Assembly (NCBI GenBank): GCA_030526115.1
Contig: JAUNDK010000023.1
Span: 1-33,764 of the forward strand
Length of the DNA: 33,764 bases
Source of the DNA: Clostridia bacterium
Lineage (GTDB): Bacteria > Bacillota > Clostridia > Oscillospirales > Acutalibacteraceae
Reading direction: 5' to 3'
Under the pieces are notes generated by a model. The model was not told the origin of the DNA, ran no database searches, and worked only from the letters and a program-made list of their open reading frames with translations. The stretch's first letter is position 1. Every line of letters begins with the position of its first letter. Positions 24,212 to 31,966 of the stretch are shown piece by piece. The position numbers and the translations under genes are program-made.

Positions 24212-26482
24212 TTAGTTTTTGTGTCTGTTTCTGTTGAAGTTGATGAGGCAGCCTGCCTTTACTATCTCCTTCTCGTTACCGACCATCTCTGTGATGTAGA
24301 GGGAAATCTCCCTGATTTCATCGCCGAGAACATAAGCCTTGATGTCGCTCATGTCGCCGTCAAGAGCCTCTCTGATGCTCGGAACATAGATGTAATCTCC
24401 AACACCGAAGTTCGGCTCACCCTTCATCTGGAACGGTAACATACCCCAGTTCATAACATTGGAGCGGTATCTCTTTGTTGCGTACTCGGAGCAGATGTTT
24501 GCGAGACCGCCGAGAACTCTCTGGCAGGATGCGGCCTGCTCACGGGCGGAACCGTCACCGGGCTTTACTGCGTAAATCATGGAGCCGATTTCAATCTCGC
24601 TCTCCTTTGCGTCAGGAGTAATGGTCTTGATCTGTGCGTAAAGCTCAGGGAGCTTTGTATCTACCTTTGCTGGGTCTTCCCCGTTTCTTCTTGCAACCTC
24701 TGCCTTGTTGATCTCCTTTGCGTTACCTACGTAAGCAGGGTCACGTCTTGAGAGTGCGAACTCTGCAAGGCCGAGTGGGTTTGAACGGTAAGAGGATGTC
24801 TCACCGGAAGGAATGAGCTCGTCTGTTGTTGTAACAGGGTCCATAATCTTGGATGCAACCTTGAGAAGGATGTTGTCCTTGAGCTCGCTCATCTCAGGCC
24901 AGTCCTTGATGTTTGGTCCGTAGATGACCTCTTCCTCGATATCAGCCTTGTTGAAGCCGTTGAAAACTCTTGCATTATATGCGGATGGATCGTAGTTGTA
25001 CTTTGGTGCCTCGTAATCGTCTGCAAAAGCCTGTGCGGATGTGAGCACACCGCCGTTTGCTGCTGTTGCGGCAACGGAGCGGGCATCCATGAGGGCAACT
25101 GCGGAGAGCTGTCCGTTACCCGGCTTTGAGCCTTCTCTGTTCGGGAAGTTTCTTGTTGCATGACGGATGGAGAGTGCATTGTTTGCAGGTGTATCGCCTG
25201 CGCCGAAGCATGGTCCGCAGAAAGCTGTCTTTACAGCCGCACCTGCTGCCATGAGCTTGCTGATTGCTCCCTTTGCAACGAGGTCCATGAATACAGGCTG
25301 AGAAGAAGGATATACGCTGAGTGTGAATATATCGTTGCCTGTGTTTGCGTTCTCGAGTATATGAGCGGCAGCCATGATGTTGGAGTAAGTACCACCGGCA
25401 CAGCCTGCGATAATACCCTGCTGAACCTGAAGCTTGCCGTTCTTGATTTTATCTGTGAGGCTGAAGTTGATGTCAGGATTTTCTGTAATCTTGAATGCCT
25501 CTTTCTCAACCTCACGGAGTATATCCTCAAGGTTTTCGTTGAGGTAATCAATCTCATATGTATTGGATGGATGGAACGGAAGTGCAATCATCGGCTTGAC
25601 TGTTGCAAGGTCGATGTAAACGCATCCGTCATAGTAAGCAACATCCTTTGGATTGAGCTCCTTGTAGTCACCTGCTCTGCCGTGAACAGCGAGGAATTCC
25701 TCTGTGTCTGCGTCTGTTCTCCAGATGGATGTGAGGCAGGTGGTCTCTGTTGTCATTACATCGACACCGTTTCTGTAATCGGTTGTCATGTTGCTGATTC
25801 CCGGTCCGACAAACTCCATAACCTTGTTCTTTACATAGCCGTTCTTGAATACTGCGCCGACTATGGCGAGGGCAATATCCTGAGGACCTACACCCGGATT
25901 CGGCTTGCCGTCGAGGTAAACCGCAACAACACCGGGGTAAGCTACATCGTAAGTATCGCAGAGGAGCTGTTTAACGAGCTCACCGCCACCTTCACCGATA
26001 GCCATTGTGCCGAGAGCACCGTAACGGGTGTGGGAGTCGGAGCCGAGTATCATCTTGCCGCAGCCTGCCATTGCCTCTCTCATGTACTGGTGAATAACAG
26101 CCATGTGAGGTGGAACATAAATTCCGCCGTACTTCTTTGCGGCTGTGAGGCCGAAAACGTGGTCGTCCTCATTGATAGTACCGCCAACGGCATTTAAGCT
26201 GTTGTGGCAGTTTGTGAGAACATAAGGCAGTGGGAATTTCTCCATGCCTGATGCCTTGGCTGTCTGAATGATACCAACAAATGTGATATCGTGGGATGCC
26301 ATTGCATCAAAACGGATCTTGAGCTGATCCATGTTGTCGTTTGCGTTGTGCTTTTCGAGGATGGAATAAGCAATAGTGCCTTTCTTAGCCTCGTCTTTGG
26401 ATATATTTAATTTGGCTTCGTTCTCGGGAACAATCTCTGTTCCGTTTAAAAGATAAACTCCGCCATCGTAAAGTTTAACCAT
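24212..26482 (-). CDS. Aconitase-superfamily hydratase, substrate uncertain
   Basis: A 756-residue protein. [20 protein letters not shown] (147-166) is the aconitase signature, and three possible [4Fe-4S] ligands are seen: Cys361 in AGCAGG and Cys422/Cys425 in [10 protein letters not shown]. The C-terminal swivelling domain is present. It is not the usual AcnA or AcnB; the altered motifs (GCAGGTYSN instead of GSCTNS) point to the less studied hydratase group that includes E. coli YbhJ. Citrate/isocitrate activity is therefore not assured. It is transcribed alone, divergent from an iron-sulfur aldo/keto reductase. An AAAGGAT site precedes the ATG. Confidence 0.85.
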   Translation of the reverse strand: MVKLYDGGVYLLNGTEIVPENEAKLNISKDEAKKGTIAYSILEKHNANDNMDQLKIRFDAMASHDITFVGIIQTAKASGMEKFPLPYVLTNCHNSLNAVGGTINEDDHVFGLTAAKKYGGIYVPPHMAVIHQYMREAMAGCGKMILGSDSHTRYGALGTMAIGEGGGELVKQLLCDTYDVAYPGVVAVYLDGKPNPGVGPQDIALAIVGAVFKNGYVKNKVMEFVGPGISNMTTDYRNGVDVMTTETTCLTSIWRTDADTEEFLAVHGRAGDYKELNPKDVAYYDGCVYIDLATVKPMIALPFHPSNTYEIDYLNENLEDILREVEKEAFKITENPDINFSLTDKIKNGKLQVQQGIIAGCAGGTYSNIMAAAHILENANTGNDIFTLSVYPSSQPVFMDLVAKGAISKLMAAGAAVKTAFCGPCFGAGDTPANNALSIRHATRNFPNREGSKPGNGQLSAVALMDARSVAATAANGGVLTSAQAFADDYEAPKYNYDPSAYNARVFNGFNKADIEEEVIYGPNIKDWPEMSELKDNILLKVASKIMDPVTTTDELIPSGETSSYRSNPLGLAEFALSRRDPAYVGNAKEINKAEVARRNGEDPAKVDTKLPELYAQIKTITPDAKESEIEIGSMIYAVKPGDGSAREQAASCQRVLGGLANICSEYATKRYRSNVMNWGMLPFQMKGEPNFGVGDYIYVPSIREALDGDMSDIKAYVLGDEIREISLYITEMVGNEKEIVKAGCLINFNRNRHKN

Positions 26483-26519
26483 GATTTCTATCCTTTCTTT
26501 AAATAAAAAGTCAAGTAAT

Positions 26520-26548
26520 AGAATAAGCTAAAATGAAGTTTTAGTCAA
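26520..26548 (-). promoter_or_regulatory. Promoter of the aconitase-like gene
   Basis: On the minus strand TTGACT (26548-26543), 17 nt and TATTCT (26525-26520). The -10 box is only a moderate match. Confidence 0.5.
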
Positions 26549-26692
26549 GTGTACTTGCAAATTTCGTTATATTCATACATTTTTATTGTATATAAATCGA
26601 ATATTCGGCAATTTTTATTTGATGCTTCTGCAATTTCCTCGATTTGCGGGAAAATATATATCATTAGTTTATACTGTGGCTATTGACTTAGG

Positions 26693-26706
26693 TGTTATAA
26701 TATAAT
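26693..26706 (+). promoter_or_regulatory. Extended -10 promoter of the aldo/keto reductase gene
   Basis: TGTTATAAT (26693-26701) is an extended -10 element; a second overlapping TATAAT is at 26701-26706. No good -35 at the right distance; TTGACT at 26683 is too close. Start predicted near 26708. Confidence 0.6.
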
Positions 26707-26725
26707 ATGTTAACGATAACATATT
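26704..26725. promoter_or_regulatory. Candidate LacI/CcpA-type operator (cre-like)
   Basis: AATATGTTA (26704-26712) and TAACATATT (26717-26725) are perfect 9-bp arms around ACGA. The core TGTTAACGATAACA (26708-26721) matches the CcpA cre consensus TGWAANCGNTNWCA at every defined position but one, and has the central CG of LacI/GalR operators. It covers the predicted transcription start of the reductase gene, which fits repression. Confidence 0.55.
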
Positions 26726-26774
26726 TCGCAGAAGCGAAACTTAGACGGTTCGAAAACCGCAGGAGGAGTTAAAA

Positions 26775-27884
26775 ATGCTTTACAGAGATTATAAGAACGA
26801 GAAAATTTCCGTGCTCGGCATGGGTAACATGCGTCTCCCTGTTGTGGATGATGTTCAGGGCAATCCTATCGACTACAAGAGAGCAGAGGAAATCATTGAT
26901 TTCGCCATGGCAAACGGCATCACATACTATGATACAGCTTATGTTTACCACCAGAGAACAAGCGAGGATTTCCTCGGTGATGCCCTCGTTGACAGATATC
27001 CAAGAGATTCTTTTAAGGTAGCAACAAAGTTCAACATCAATGCAACAACAGATTATGTTGCATGCTTCGAGGAGCAGTTAAAGAAACTCCACACAGATTA
27101 CATTGATTTCTACCTCATTCATGCAGTAAATGCCGACAACGGCCCTAAGTACATCGAGAGCGGTTGCATCGAGTATTTCAAGGAGCAGAAGGCAAAGGGC
27201 AGAATCAAGAACCTCGGCTTCTCCGCTCATGCAAGCTGTGAGTATTTAAGAGAGTTTGCTGATTACACAGACTGGGATTTCGCCCAGATTCAGCTCAACT
27301 ACTTCGACTGGACCTACGGCACAGCCAAGGAGGAGTATGAGATTCTCCGTGAGAGAAACCTCCCTATCGTTGTAATGGAGTCCATTCGTGGCGGCAGACT
27401 TTCCGCTCTGACAGAGGAGTGCGATGCTCTCCTTAAGGGAAGACAGCCTGATATGTCCGTATCTTCATGGGCGCTTCGCTGGCTCATGACTTTACCTGGA
27501 ATTCAGGTAGTTCTTTCCGGTATGTCCACTATGGATCAGATTAAGGATAACGTCGCAACATTCGACAAGGCTCCTCTTAACGAGGACGAGGTCAAGTTCC
27601 TCCTTGAGGTATGCGACAAGTTCCACAATCAGGTTAAGATTCCATGTACAGCATGCCGTTACTGCACACCGGGATGTCCTATGGGTATTGAGATTCCTAC
27701 TGTTCTCTCCATCTACAACAAGTACAAGGTAGACGGTGCATGGGGAATCAAGGAGCAGCTCGAAAAGCTCACAGCAGGTCCTAAAGACTGTATCAACTGC
27801 GGTGCATGCATGGTTGAATGCCCACAGTCCATTAAGATTCCTGAGATGATGGCAGAGTTCGCAGAGGTTGCCGCAAAGCTGTAA
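26775..27884 (+). CDS. Aldo/keto reductase with C-terminal 2x[4Fe-4S] ferredoxin domain
   Basis: A 369-residue fusion. Residues 1-265 form an aldo/keto reductase barrel with the likely tetrad Asp53, Tyr58, Lys85 and His116. The C-terminus carries two clusters, C-x2-C-x2-C-x3-CP at 291-301 and again at 339-349, as in bacterial ferredoxins. This matches the widespread anaerobe family COG1453, whose substrates are mostly unknown. The ferredoxin part suggests electron transfer to or from ferredoxin in addition to NAD(P)H. A strong AGGAGGAG site precedes the ATG. It is monocistronic, with its own promoter, a candidate operator and a clear terminator. Confidence 0.92.
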   Translation: MLYRDYKNEKISVLGMGNMRLPVVDDVQGNPIDYKRAEEIIDFAMANGITYYDTAYVYHQRTSEDFLGDALVDRYPRDSFKVATKFNINATTDYVACFEEQLKKLHTDYIDFYLIHAVNADNGPKYIESGCIEYFKEQKAKGRIKNLGFSAHASCEYLREFADYTDWDFAQIQLNYFDWTYGTAKEEYEILRERNLPIVVMESIRGGRLSALTEECDALLKGRQPDMSVSSWALRWLMTLPGIQVVLSGMSTMDQIKDNVATFDKAPLNEDEVKFLLEVCDKFHNQVKIPCTACRYCTPGCPMGIEIPTVLSIYNKYKVDGAWGIKEQLEKLTAGPKDCINCGACMVECPQSIKIPEMMAEFAEVAAKL

Positions 27885-27910
27885 TCTTGAATTAAACAGG
27901 TATAATGAAA

Positions 27911-27943
27911 GCTCAGAGGTTTAGAGTAGCCTCTGAGCTTTTT
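27911..27943 (+). terminator. Terminator of the aldo/keto reductase gene
   Basis: GCTCAGAGG (27911-27919) pairs perfectly with CCTCTGAGC (27930-27938), followed by five T. Confidence 0.9.
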
Positions 27944-27945
27944 GA

Positions 27946-27973
27946 TTGACATAATAAATAATTACACTATAGT
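27946..27973 (+). promoter_or_regulatory. Strong promoter of the small-peptide transcript
   Basis: Consensus TTGACA (27946-27951), 16-nt spacer, TATAGT (27968-27973). It begins right after the preceding terminator. Start predicted at about 27980, so the RNA would begin AGGGTACTACC. Confidence 0.75.
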
Positions 27974-28035
27974 TGTTTCAGGGTACTACCAAGTGGGAGA
28001 CGGTTCGCACACCATCCGAAAGGAGGTGTGCGTTT

Positions 28036-28116
28036 ATGCCTGTGACTATAACATTTCATATAATGGGATTTACATTCACAATACGCATAAAAAGAGACCG
28101 TCGCTCCGCCAAGTGA
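28036..28116 (+). CDS. 26-residue cationic peptide, candidate type I toxin-like
   Basis: A tiny open frame with a perfect AGGAGG site (28021-28026) 9 nt before ATG. Residues 1-18 alternate hydrophobic and polar (MPVTITFHIMGFTFTIRI), and the last eight are basic (KRDRRSAK). It is not a clear transmembrane helix. Its ribosome site lies partly in the loop and partly in the stem of a hairpin, CGCACACC (28006-28013) with GGTGTGCG (28025-28032), which should limit translation. The stop codon lies inside the terminator stem. The same 3' end is crossed by a predicted antisense RNA. I do not recognise the peptide family; toxin function is inferred from layout only. Confidence 0.6.
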   Translation: MPVTITFHIMGFTFTIRIKRDRRSAK

Positions 28117-28128
28117 CGATCTCTTTTT
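28089..28128. terminator. Bidirectional terminator shared by the two convergent transcripts
   Basis: AAAAAGAGA (28089-28097) pairs with TCTCTTTTT (28120-28128). After one mismatch, CGTCGCT (28099-28105) pairs with AGTGACG (28112-28118) with one G-U. The arms supply a T-run on either strand. It overlaps the last nine codons of the peptide gene. Confidence 0.85.
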
Positions 28129-28191
28129 ATTACTAAATTAGCTTTAGTATAGAATCTGATTATAGGCGAACCACCTTCCGGTAGTGCCCTT
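28089..28191 (-). ncRNA. Predicted antisense RNA opposing the small-peptide message
   Basis: From the minus-strand promoter at 28225-28198 an RNA of about 100 nt would begin near 28191 with AAGGGCACTACC and end at the shared terminator. It contains no convincing open frame. Its 5' end can form ACTACC-GGAA-GGTGGT, a hairpin with a GNRA-type loop, then GGTTCGCC. It is fully complementary to the last 40 nt of the peptide transcript. The 5' ends of both RNAs share AGGG(T/C)ACTACC and GGTTCGC. Size, strong promoter and convergent layout resemble antitoxin RNAs of type I systems. Confidence 0.55.
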
Positions 28192-28197
28192 TTCTAT

Positions 28198-28225
28198 ATT
28201 ATATCACTGTTTCAATTAAAGTCAA
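28198..28225 (-). promoter_or_regulatory. Promoter of the antisense RNA
   Basis: On the minus strand TTGACT (28225-28220), 16-nt spacer, consensus TATAAT (28203-28198). Confidence 0.7.
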
Positions 28226-28292
28226 AGGGAAAATAACTAAACTTTAATGTCGTAGATGCCTTAAATTCTATATGTGTTACATCCTGCAAAAC

Positions 28293-28321
28293 TTGAAGAA
28301 AAGGCGTTTTCATGATATTAT
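28293..28321 (+). promoter_or_regulatory. Promoter of the murT operon
   Basis: TTGAAG (28293-28298), 17 nt, TATTAT (28316-28321). It predicts a leader of about 50 nt. The rest of the gap between the antisense promoter and murT shows nothing else I can support. Confidence 0.5.
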
Positions 28322-28377
28322 AACTATATCTGTGCTTAGAAAAAATAACACAAATTCACATAAAGAAAGGGTCGCTT

Positions 28378-29769
28378 ATGGCCGGTAAGAGAAATTTAAG
28401 ATTTTACGGCGCTCTGTGGTTTGCCAAGGGAACCGCACTGGTGCTCAAGTTAATCGGAAGAAAGGGCACATCTATGCCCGGATCATGGGCTATTATCCTC
28501 TGCCCCGATTTCATCGGCAGAATGGAAAAGCCTGAGAAAATCGTCTGCCTGACAGGAACAAACGGTAAGACAACAGTTGCAAATATGGTTGAAGACATAC
28601 TCGAGAAGAACGGATACGATTTCGTATGTAACAAAGAGGGATCCAATGTTCCTACGGGTATTGCATCCGCACTCATTGCCAACTCAACTTTCTTCGGCAG
28701 GCCAAAGAAAAAACTCGCTGTGTTCGAGGTTGACGAGAGAAGTTCCCTGCGTATCTTCCCAAATATGGAGCCGGATGTTCTTGCTGTAACAAACATATTC
28801 AGAGATTCATTCAAGAGAAACGCTCACACAGAGTATATCTGGAATATTCTCAACACAAATATCCCTGACAAGACAAAGCTCATCCTCAATGCCGATGACC
28901 CTCAGGGTCAGGCACTCAAAAAGGATAATAAGAGAGTTACCTTCGGTGTGGACAGACTTTCCTATGAGACAAAGGAAGCTCAGAACATAGTAAAGGACGG
29001 TTCTTTCTGTCCTGTATGCAGACATGAACTCAACTATGATTTTACACGTTATCATCACATCGGAAAGTTCCACTGTGATAACTGCGGATATGAGAATCCT
29101 TCACCAGAGTACAGAGCGGTTTCCGTTGATGCGGAGAACAATATTCTTCATGCGGAGGTTAAGGGAGAAAAAGTTGATTTCAAGCTTTTAAGCGACCAGC
29201 CTATTCAGATTTACAATCAGCTGCTTGCTACAGCCATGCTCTCAGAGCTTGGTATGTCAATAGATGATATAAAGAAGTCTTTTGAAAAGCAGGAGATTGC
29301 AAAATCCCGTCTTTCCATCAGTGAAGCTCACGGAAAGACCTTTATCCGTCACCTCGCAAAGGGTCAGAACCCTGTTGCATGTTCAAGAGCAATGGAGAAT
29401 ACAAAGAACCTCCCCGGCAAAAAAGGTGTTGTTCTTTATCTCGATGACCATTTTGATGCGGAGTCTTCCGTTGAAAATACAGCATGGCTCTACGATACCG
29501 ATTTCGAGAACCTAAGGGATGATTCCATAAAGCAGATTCTCGTCGGTGGTGCAAGACATGAGGATGTTCATTTAAGACTTCTTCTTGCGGGTGTACCTGA
29601 AGAGAAGATTGTTCACTGCGAAGATAATATGCAGGTGCTTGAGTCTGCAGACATGGACAAGTGCGATACTTTCGTAATATTCTACGATGTTTATACCATA
29701 GGACTCTCCAACAATGCGGAGAAGCGCCTTACTGAAATTGCGGCAGAAAAGGAGAAGAACAATGGCTAA
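28378..29769 (+). CDS. murT: Lipid II isoglutaminyl synthase, MurT-type subunit (Mur ligase family)
   Basis: A 463-residue Mur-ligase-like protein. The ATP-binding motif TGTNGKTT is at 59-66, TNIFRD at 138-143 and the LNADDP block near 170-175. A zinc ribbon, Cys211/Cys214 and Cys233/Cys236, is a hallmark of MurT. The C-terminal MurT domain contains WLYDTDFENL (370-379), whose conserved aspartate in known MurT-GatD complexes helps the GatD active site. MurT with GatD amidates D-glutamate of lipid II to D-isoglutamine. The ATG follows AAAGAAAGGG. It overlaps the next gene by 8 nt, so the two are coupled. The partner lacks glutaminase residues, so ammonia supply is unclear. Confidence 0.9.
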   Translation: MAGKRNLRFYGALWFAKGTALVLKLIGRKGTSMPGSWAIILCPDFIGRMEKPEKIVCLTGTNGKTTVANMVEDILEKNGYDFVCNKEGSNVPTGIASALIANSTFFGRPKKKLAVFEVDERSSLRIFPNMEPDVLAVTNIFRDSFKRNAHTEYIWNILNTNIPDKTKLILNADDPQGQALKKDNKRVTFGVDRLSYETKEAQNIVKDGSFCPVCRHELNYDFTRYHHIGKFHCDNCGYENPSPEYRAVSVDAENNILHAEVKGEKVDFKLLSDQPIQIYNQLLATAMLSELGMSIDDIKKSFEKQEIAKSRLSISEAHGKTFIRHLAKGQNPVACSRAMENTKNLPGKKGVVLYLDDHFDAESSVENTAWLYDTDFENLRDDSIKQILVGGARHEDVHLRLLLAGVPEEKIVHCEDNMQVLESADMDKCDTFVIFYDVYTIGLSNNAEKRLTEIAAEKEKNNG

Positions 29770-30502
29770 GGTTAAAATTGAAGTGCTCTTCCCCGAGTTC
29801 TGCAACCTTTTCGGAGACAGCGCCAATGTGCGTTATCTTCAGAAGTGCATACCGGACGGAGAGTTTGTTTTCACTAAGCTCAGCGAGGAACCGAAGTTTT
29901 TAACAGAGGATATGAACCTCGTTTACATGGGTCCTATGACAGAGAATACCCAGCAGATGGTTATTGAAAAGTTCATGCCCGTAAAGGAAAAACTCATGGA
30001 GAAAATCGAGAGCGGAATGACTTTCCTTTTCACAGGTAATGCTCTTGAGGTTCTGGGTGAGTATATCGATGACGGCGAGGGTAACAGAATTGAAGCTGTG
30101 GGTCTCTTCCCTTACCACGCAAAAAGAGATATGTACCACCGCCACAACAGCGAGGAACTCTGCGAGATGGACGGAATGAAGATTATGGGATTCAAGACCC
30201 AGTTCACTCAGTGCTATCCAAACGATGAGAACTTCCCTGCCGCATTTACAATTATAAAGGGTATGGGAATGAACCTTGAGACCAAGGGTGAGGGATACAG
30301 AGTAAATAACTTTATAGGTACTTACCTTGTAGGACCAATTCTTCTCAATAACCCTAACTTTACAGAGTATATGCTCAAGCTTATCGGTGCGGGTGATTAT
30401 AAGCCTGCTTTCCTTGAGGCATCTCAGGCGGCTTATGACAAGCGACTCAAAGACTTTATGGATAAAGTGCCCGATAAACCCGCAAAGTATAAATACATGT
30501 AA
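29762..30502 (+). CDS. GatD-like class I glutamine amidotransferase homologue lacking catalytic residues
   Basis: A 246-residue protein coupled to murT. The fold pattern follows GatD: VLFPEFCNLFGDSANVRYLQ at 8-27 matches the LYPDLLNLYGDRGN region, and GTYLVGPILLNNPNF (186-200) matches GTYLHGPLLPKNP. But the nucleophile segment reads FTGNALEVLGEY (90-101) where GatD has ICGGYQLLG, so no Cys is present there, and the catalytic His is replaced by Val190. The GGGQD motif has become MGPMTE. The open frame is intact and normal in length, so it is not a decaying gene. It may be a structural or allosteric partner of MurT that lets it use free ammonia. Start at 29762 inside the murT stop region. Confidence 0.75.
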   Translation: MAKVKIEVLFPEFCNLFGDSANVRYLQKCIPDGEFVFTKLSEEPKFLTEDMNLVYMGPMTENTQQMVIEKFMPVKEKLMEKIESGMTFLFTGNALEVLGEYIDDGEGNRIEAVGLFPYHAKRDMYHRHNSEELCEMDGMKIMGFKTQFTQCYPNDENFPAAFTIIKGMGMNLETKGEGYRVNNFIGTYLVGPILLNNPNFTEYMLKLIGAGDYKPAFLEASQAAYDKRLKDFMDKVPDKPAKYKYM

Positions 30503-30543
30503 TAAAAAGTTTTCAACGCAGATTAAAAGAGAGGAGGAAAAAC

Positions 30544-31590
30544 TTGCCGACAGAAAAAATCCGTGGAAAAAAATCCGCAGCAGCTGACAGTGCATCCGGA
30601 CGCGGCAGAACCGGCACCCGTTCATCCGTAGAAAGAAGAACAAAAAGCGGTTCAGGCACACGCAGTTCGTCAGGCAGAACACAGGCTCAAAAGCCGACAG
30701 CAAAGAGAGCCGGAACGGCAAAACGAAGCACCGAATCAAGGAATGTTTCTGCAAGGACAAAATCATCGGATACTTCCCGTAAAACATCTGTAAAAAGAAA
30801 AAGTACAAATCCTCCTCAAAGGAAGAAAACGGATACAGCCAGACAAAGCAGGTCCACACGCAGACAGAAGGCTGAGTTTCGCTTCACCCCACAGGTGTTT
30901 GCTGTGATTGCGGTTGCAGTTCTTGCCATGTTTGCAGTGAGCCGTTTTGTGGGCAGAACAGTATATAAAGAAGTTCCCGCCTACACGGTTTCAACTCAGA
31001 GTGTCGGCGAGAGATTCAAGCTGGTATCTGGCTCGGAATTTAACCCTGACTGTATCACAGATGAAATAGATATACTTTTCGACGAGGAATACCTGAAAGT
31101 CGGTCTTGCCGAGTTTTTCGAGATTACAGGTGTTCAGCCCTATGTTTATTTCAAAAAATATGATGTAACACTTGCGGATGATGCCTCACGAGAGATTTTT
31201 GCAAGGGAATATTACGATGCCAATATTCACAACACCAACGGATTCCTGTTTATGTGCTTTGCCGATGCAAACGGTGAACCCGGTTTTATGACATACGCTG
31301 ACGGCATTCATGCCGACAATGTAATGGATGAAAATGCCGCCAGCATACTGTGGGAATATATAGACCATTACAATGACGGAAATCTTGTTTTTGAAGAGGT
31401 ACTGACAGATTCCTTCATAGGTACGGCAAACACCATTTTCGGCCTGCCGCAGAAAACCGTGCTGGAAAGTCACACCAACGGTTCATCAAAGCTCAGATTT
31501 CTTCTGATTGGTGTTATCGCTTTAATATCCGTCATAATTGTGATAAATACAGGTACTGTAAAGCCTAAAAAGAAATCTCGAACAAGATAA
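30544..31590 (+). CDS. Membrane protein with basic low-complexity N-terminus and extracytoplasmic domain
   Basis: A 348-residue protein of unknown function, read from a TTG start with GGAGG 6 nt upstream. Residues 1-110 are extremely rich in Arg, Lys, Ser and Thr and presumably cytoplasmic and disordered. A membrane segment (about 114-134) follows, then a folded domain (about 140-305), a second membrane segment (317-336) and a basic tail, so both ends are inside. The outer domain (CITDEIDILFDEEYLKVGLA, later NGFLFMCFADANGEPGF) weakly recalls TPM/YgcG-type domains; this is a guess. It follows the gatD-like gene by 41 bp with no terminator between, so it probably belongs to the murT operon and may act at the cell envelope. 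Confidence 0.75.
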   Translation: MPTEKIRGKKSAAADSASGRGRTGTRSSVERRTKSGSGTRSSSGRTQAQKPTAKRAGTAKRSTESRNVSARTKSSDTSRKTSVKRKSTNPPQRKKTDTARQSRSTRRQKAEFRFTPQVFAVIAVAVLAMFAVSRFVGRTVYKEVPAYTVSTQSVGERFKLVSGSEFNPDCITDEIDILFDEEYLKVGLAEFFEITGVQPYVYFKKYDVTLADDASREIFAREYYDANIHNTNGFLFMCFADANGEPGFMTYADGIHADNVMDENAASILWEYIDHYNDGNLVFEEVLTDSFIGTANTIFGLPQKTVLESHTNGSSKLRFLLIGVIALISVIIVINTGTVKPKKKSRTR

Positions 31591-31615
31591 ATTGCAAAAA
31601 GTGCCTTATATTTTC

Positions 31616-31644
31616 TTGACAAAATATTTCTGTTGTGCTAAACT
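31616..31644 (+). promoter_or_regulatory. Promoter of the T-box-ilvA transcript
   Basis: Consensus TTGACA (31616-31621), 17 nt, TAAACT (31639-31644). Start predicted near 31651. Confidence 0.7.
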
Positions 31645-31650
31645 TTATCA

Positions 31651-31919
31651 AAATGCAGTGAAGAGGAAGCGATTGTATATTTCGGCTTCAGAGAGTCGTC
31701 GGTTGGTGCGAGACGATGGAAGAATTTACAGTCAGATCACCTTGGAGCAGTCGTGCTGAACAGTTATACCAAGTAAGCCGTCCGGTTTCCGACCGTTATA
31801 TCGGGTAGTGATGATAGTCACGGTGAGTGGTCGATTATTCGGCAAGAAGAGTGGTACCGCAAGATAATTATTTAACGATAACTATCCTGTCTCTTTCAAA
31901 AGAAGAGGCAGGTTTTTTT
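31651..31919 (+). promoter_or_regulatory. T-box riboswitch upstream of ilvA
   Basis: The leader has the landmarks of a tRNA-sensing T-box: the Stem I distal region with GAGAG and GGTTGGTGCGAG (31691-31712), the CTTGGAGCAG and CTGAAC segments, the T-box AAGAAGAGTGGTACCGC (31844-31860) and a terminator hairpin CCTGTCTCTT/AAGAGGCAGG (31886-31912, one G-U) followed by seven T. GGAAGC (31665-31670) can pair with GTTTCC (31785-31790) as basal Stem I. The triplet in the usual specifier position, just before AAGTAAG, reads ACC (31768-31770), a threonine codon. AUA and UAC are other readings because I could not fold the loop with certainty. Confidence 0.88.
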
Positions 31920-31966
31920 ATTATAAAAACAAATCCACTACTATTTTATAAAAGAAGGTAAAAACT

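Noticed and set aside
26704-26725. Palindrome read as a Rex (redox) operator
   Set aside because: The TGTTA and TAACA halves are 4 nt apart, whereas Rex sites have six between them. The central CG fits LacI/CcpA better.
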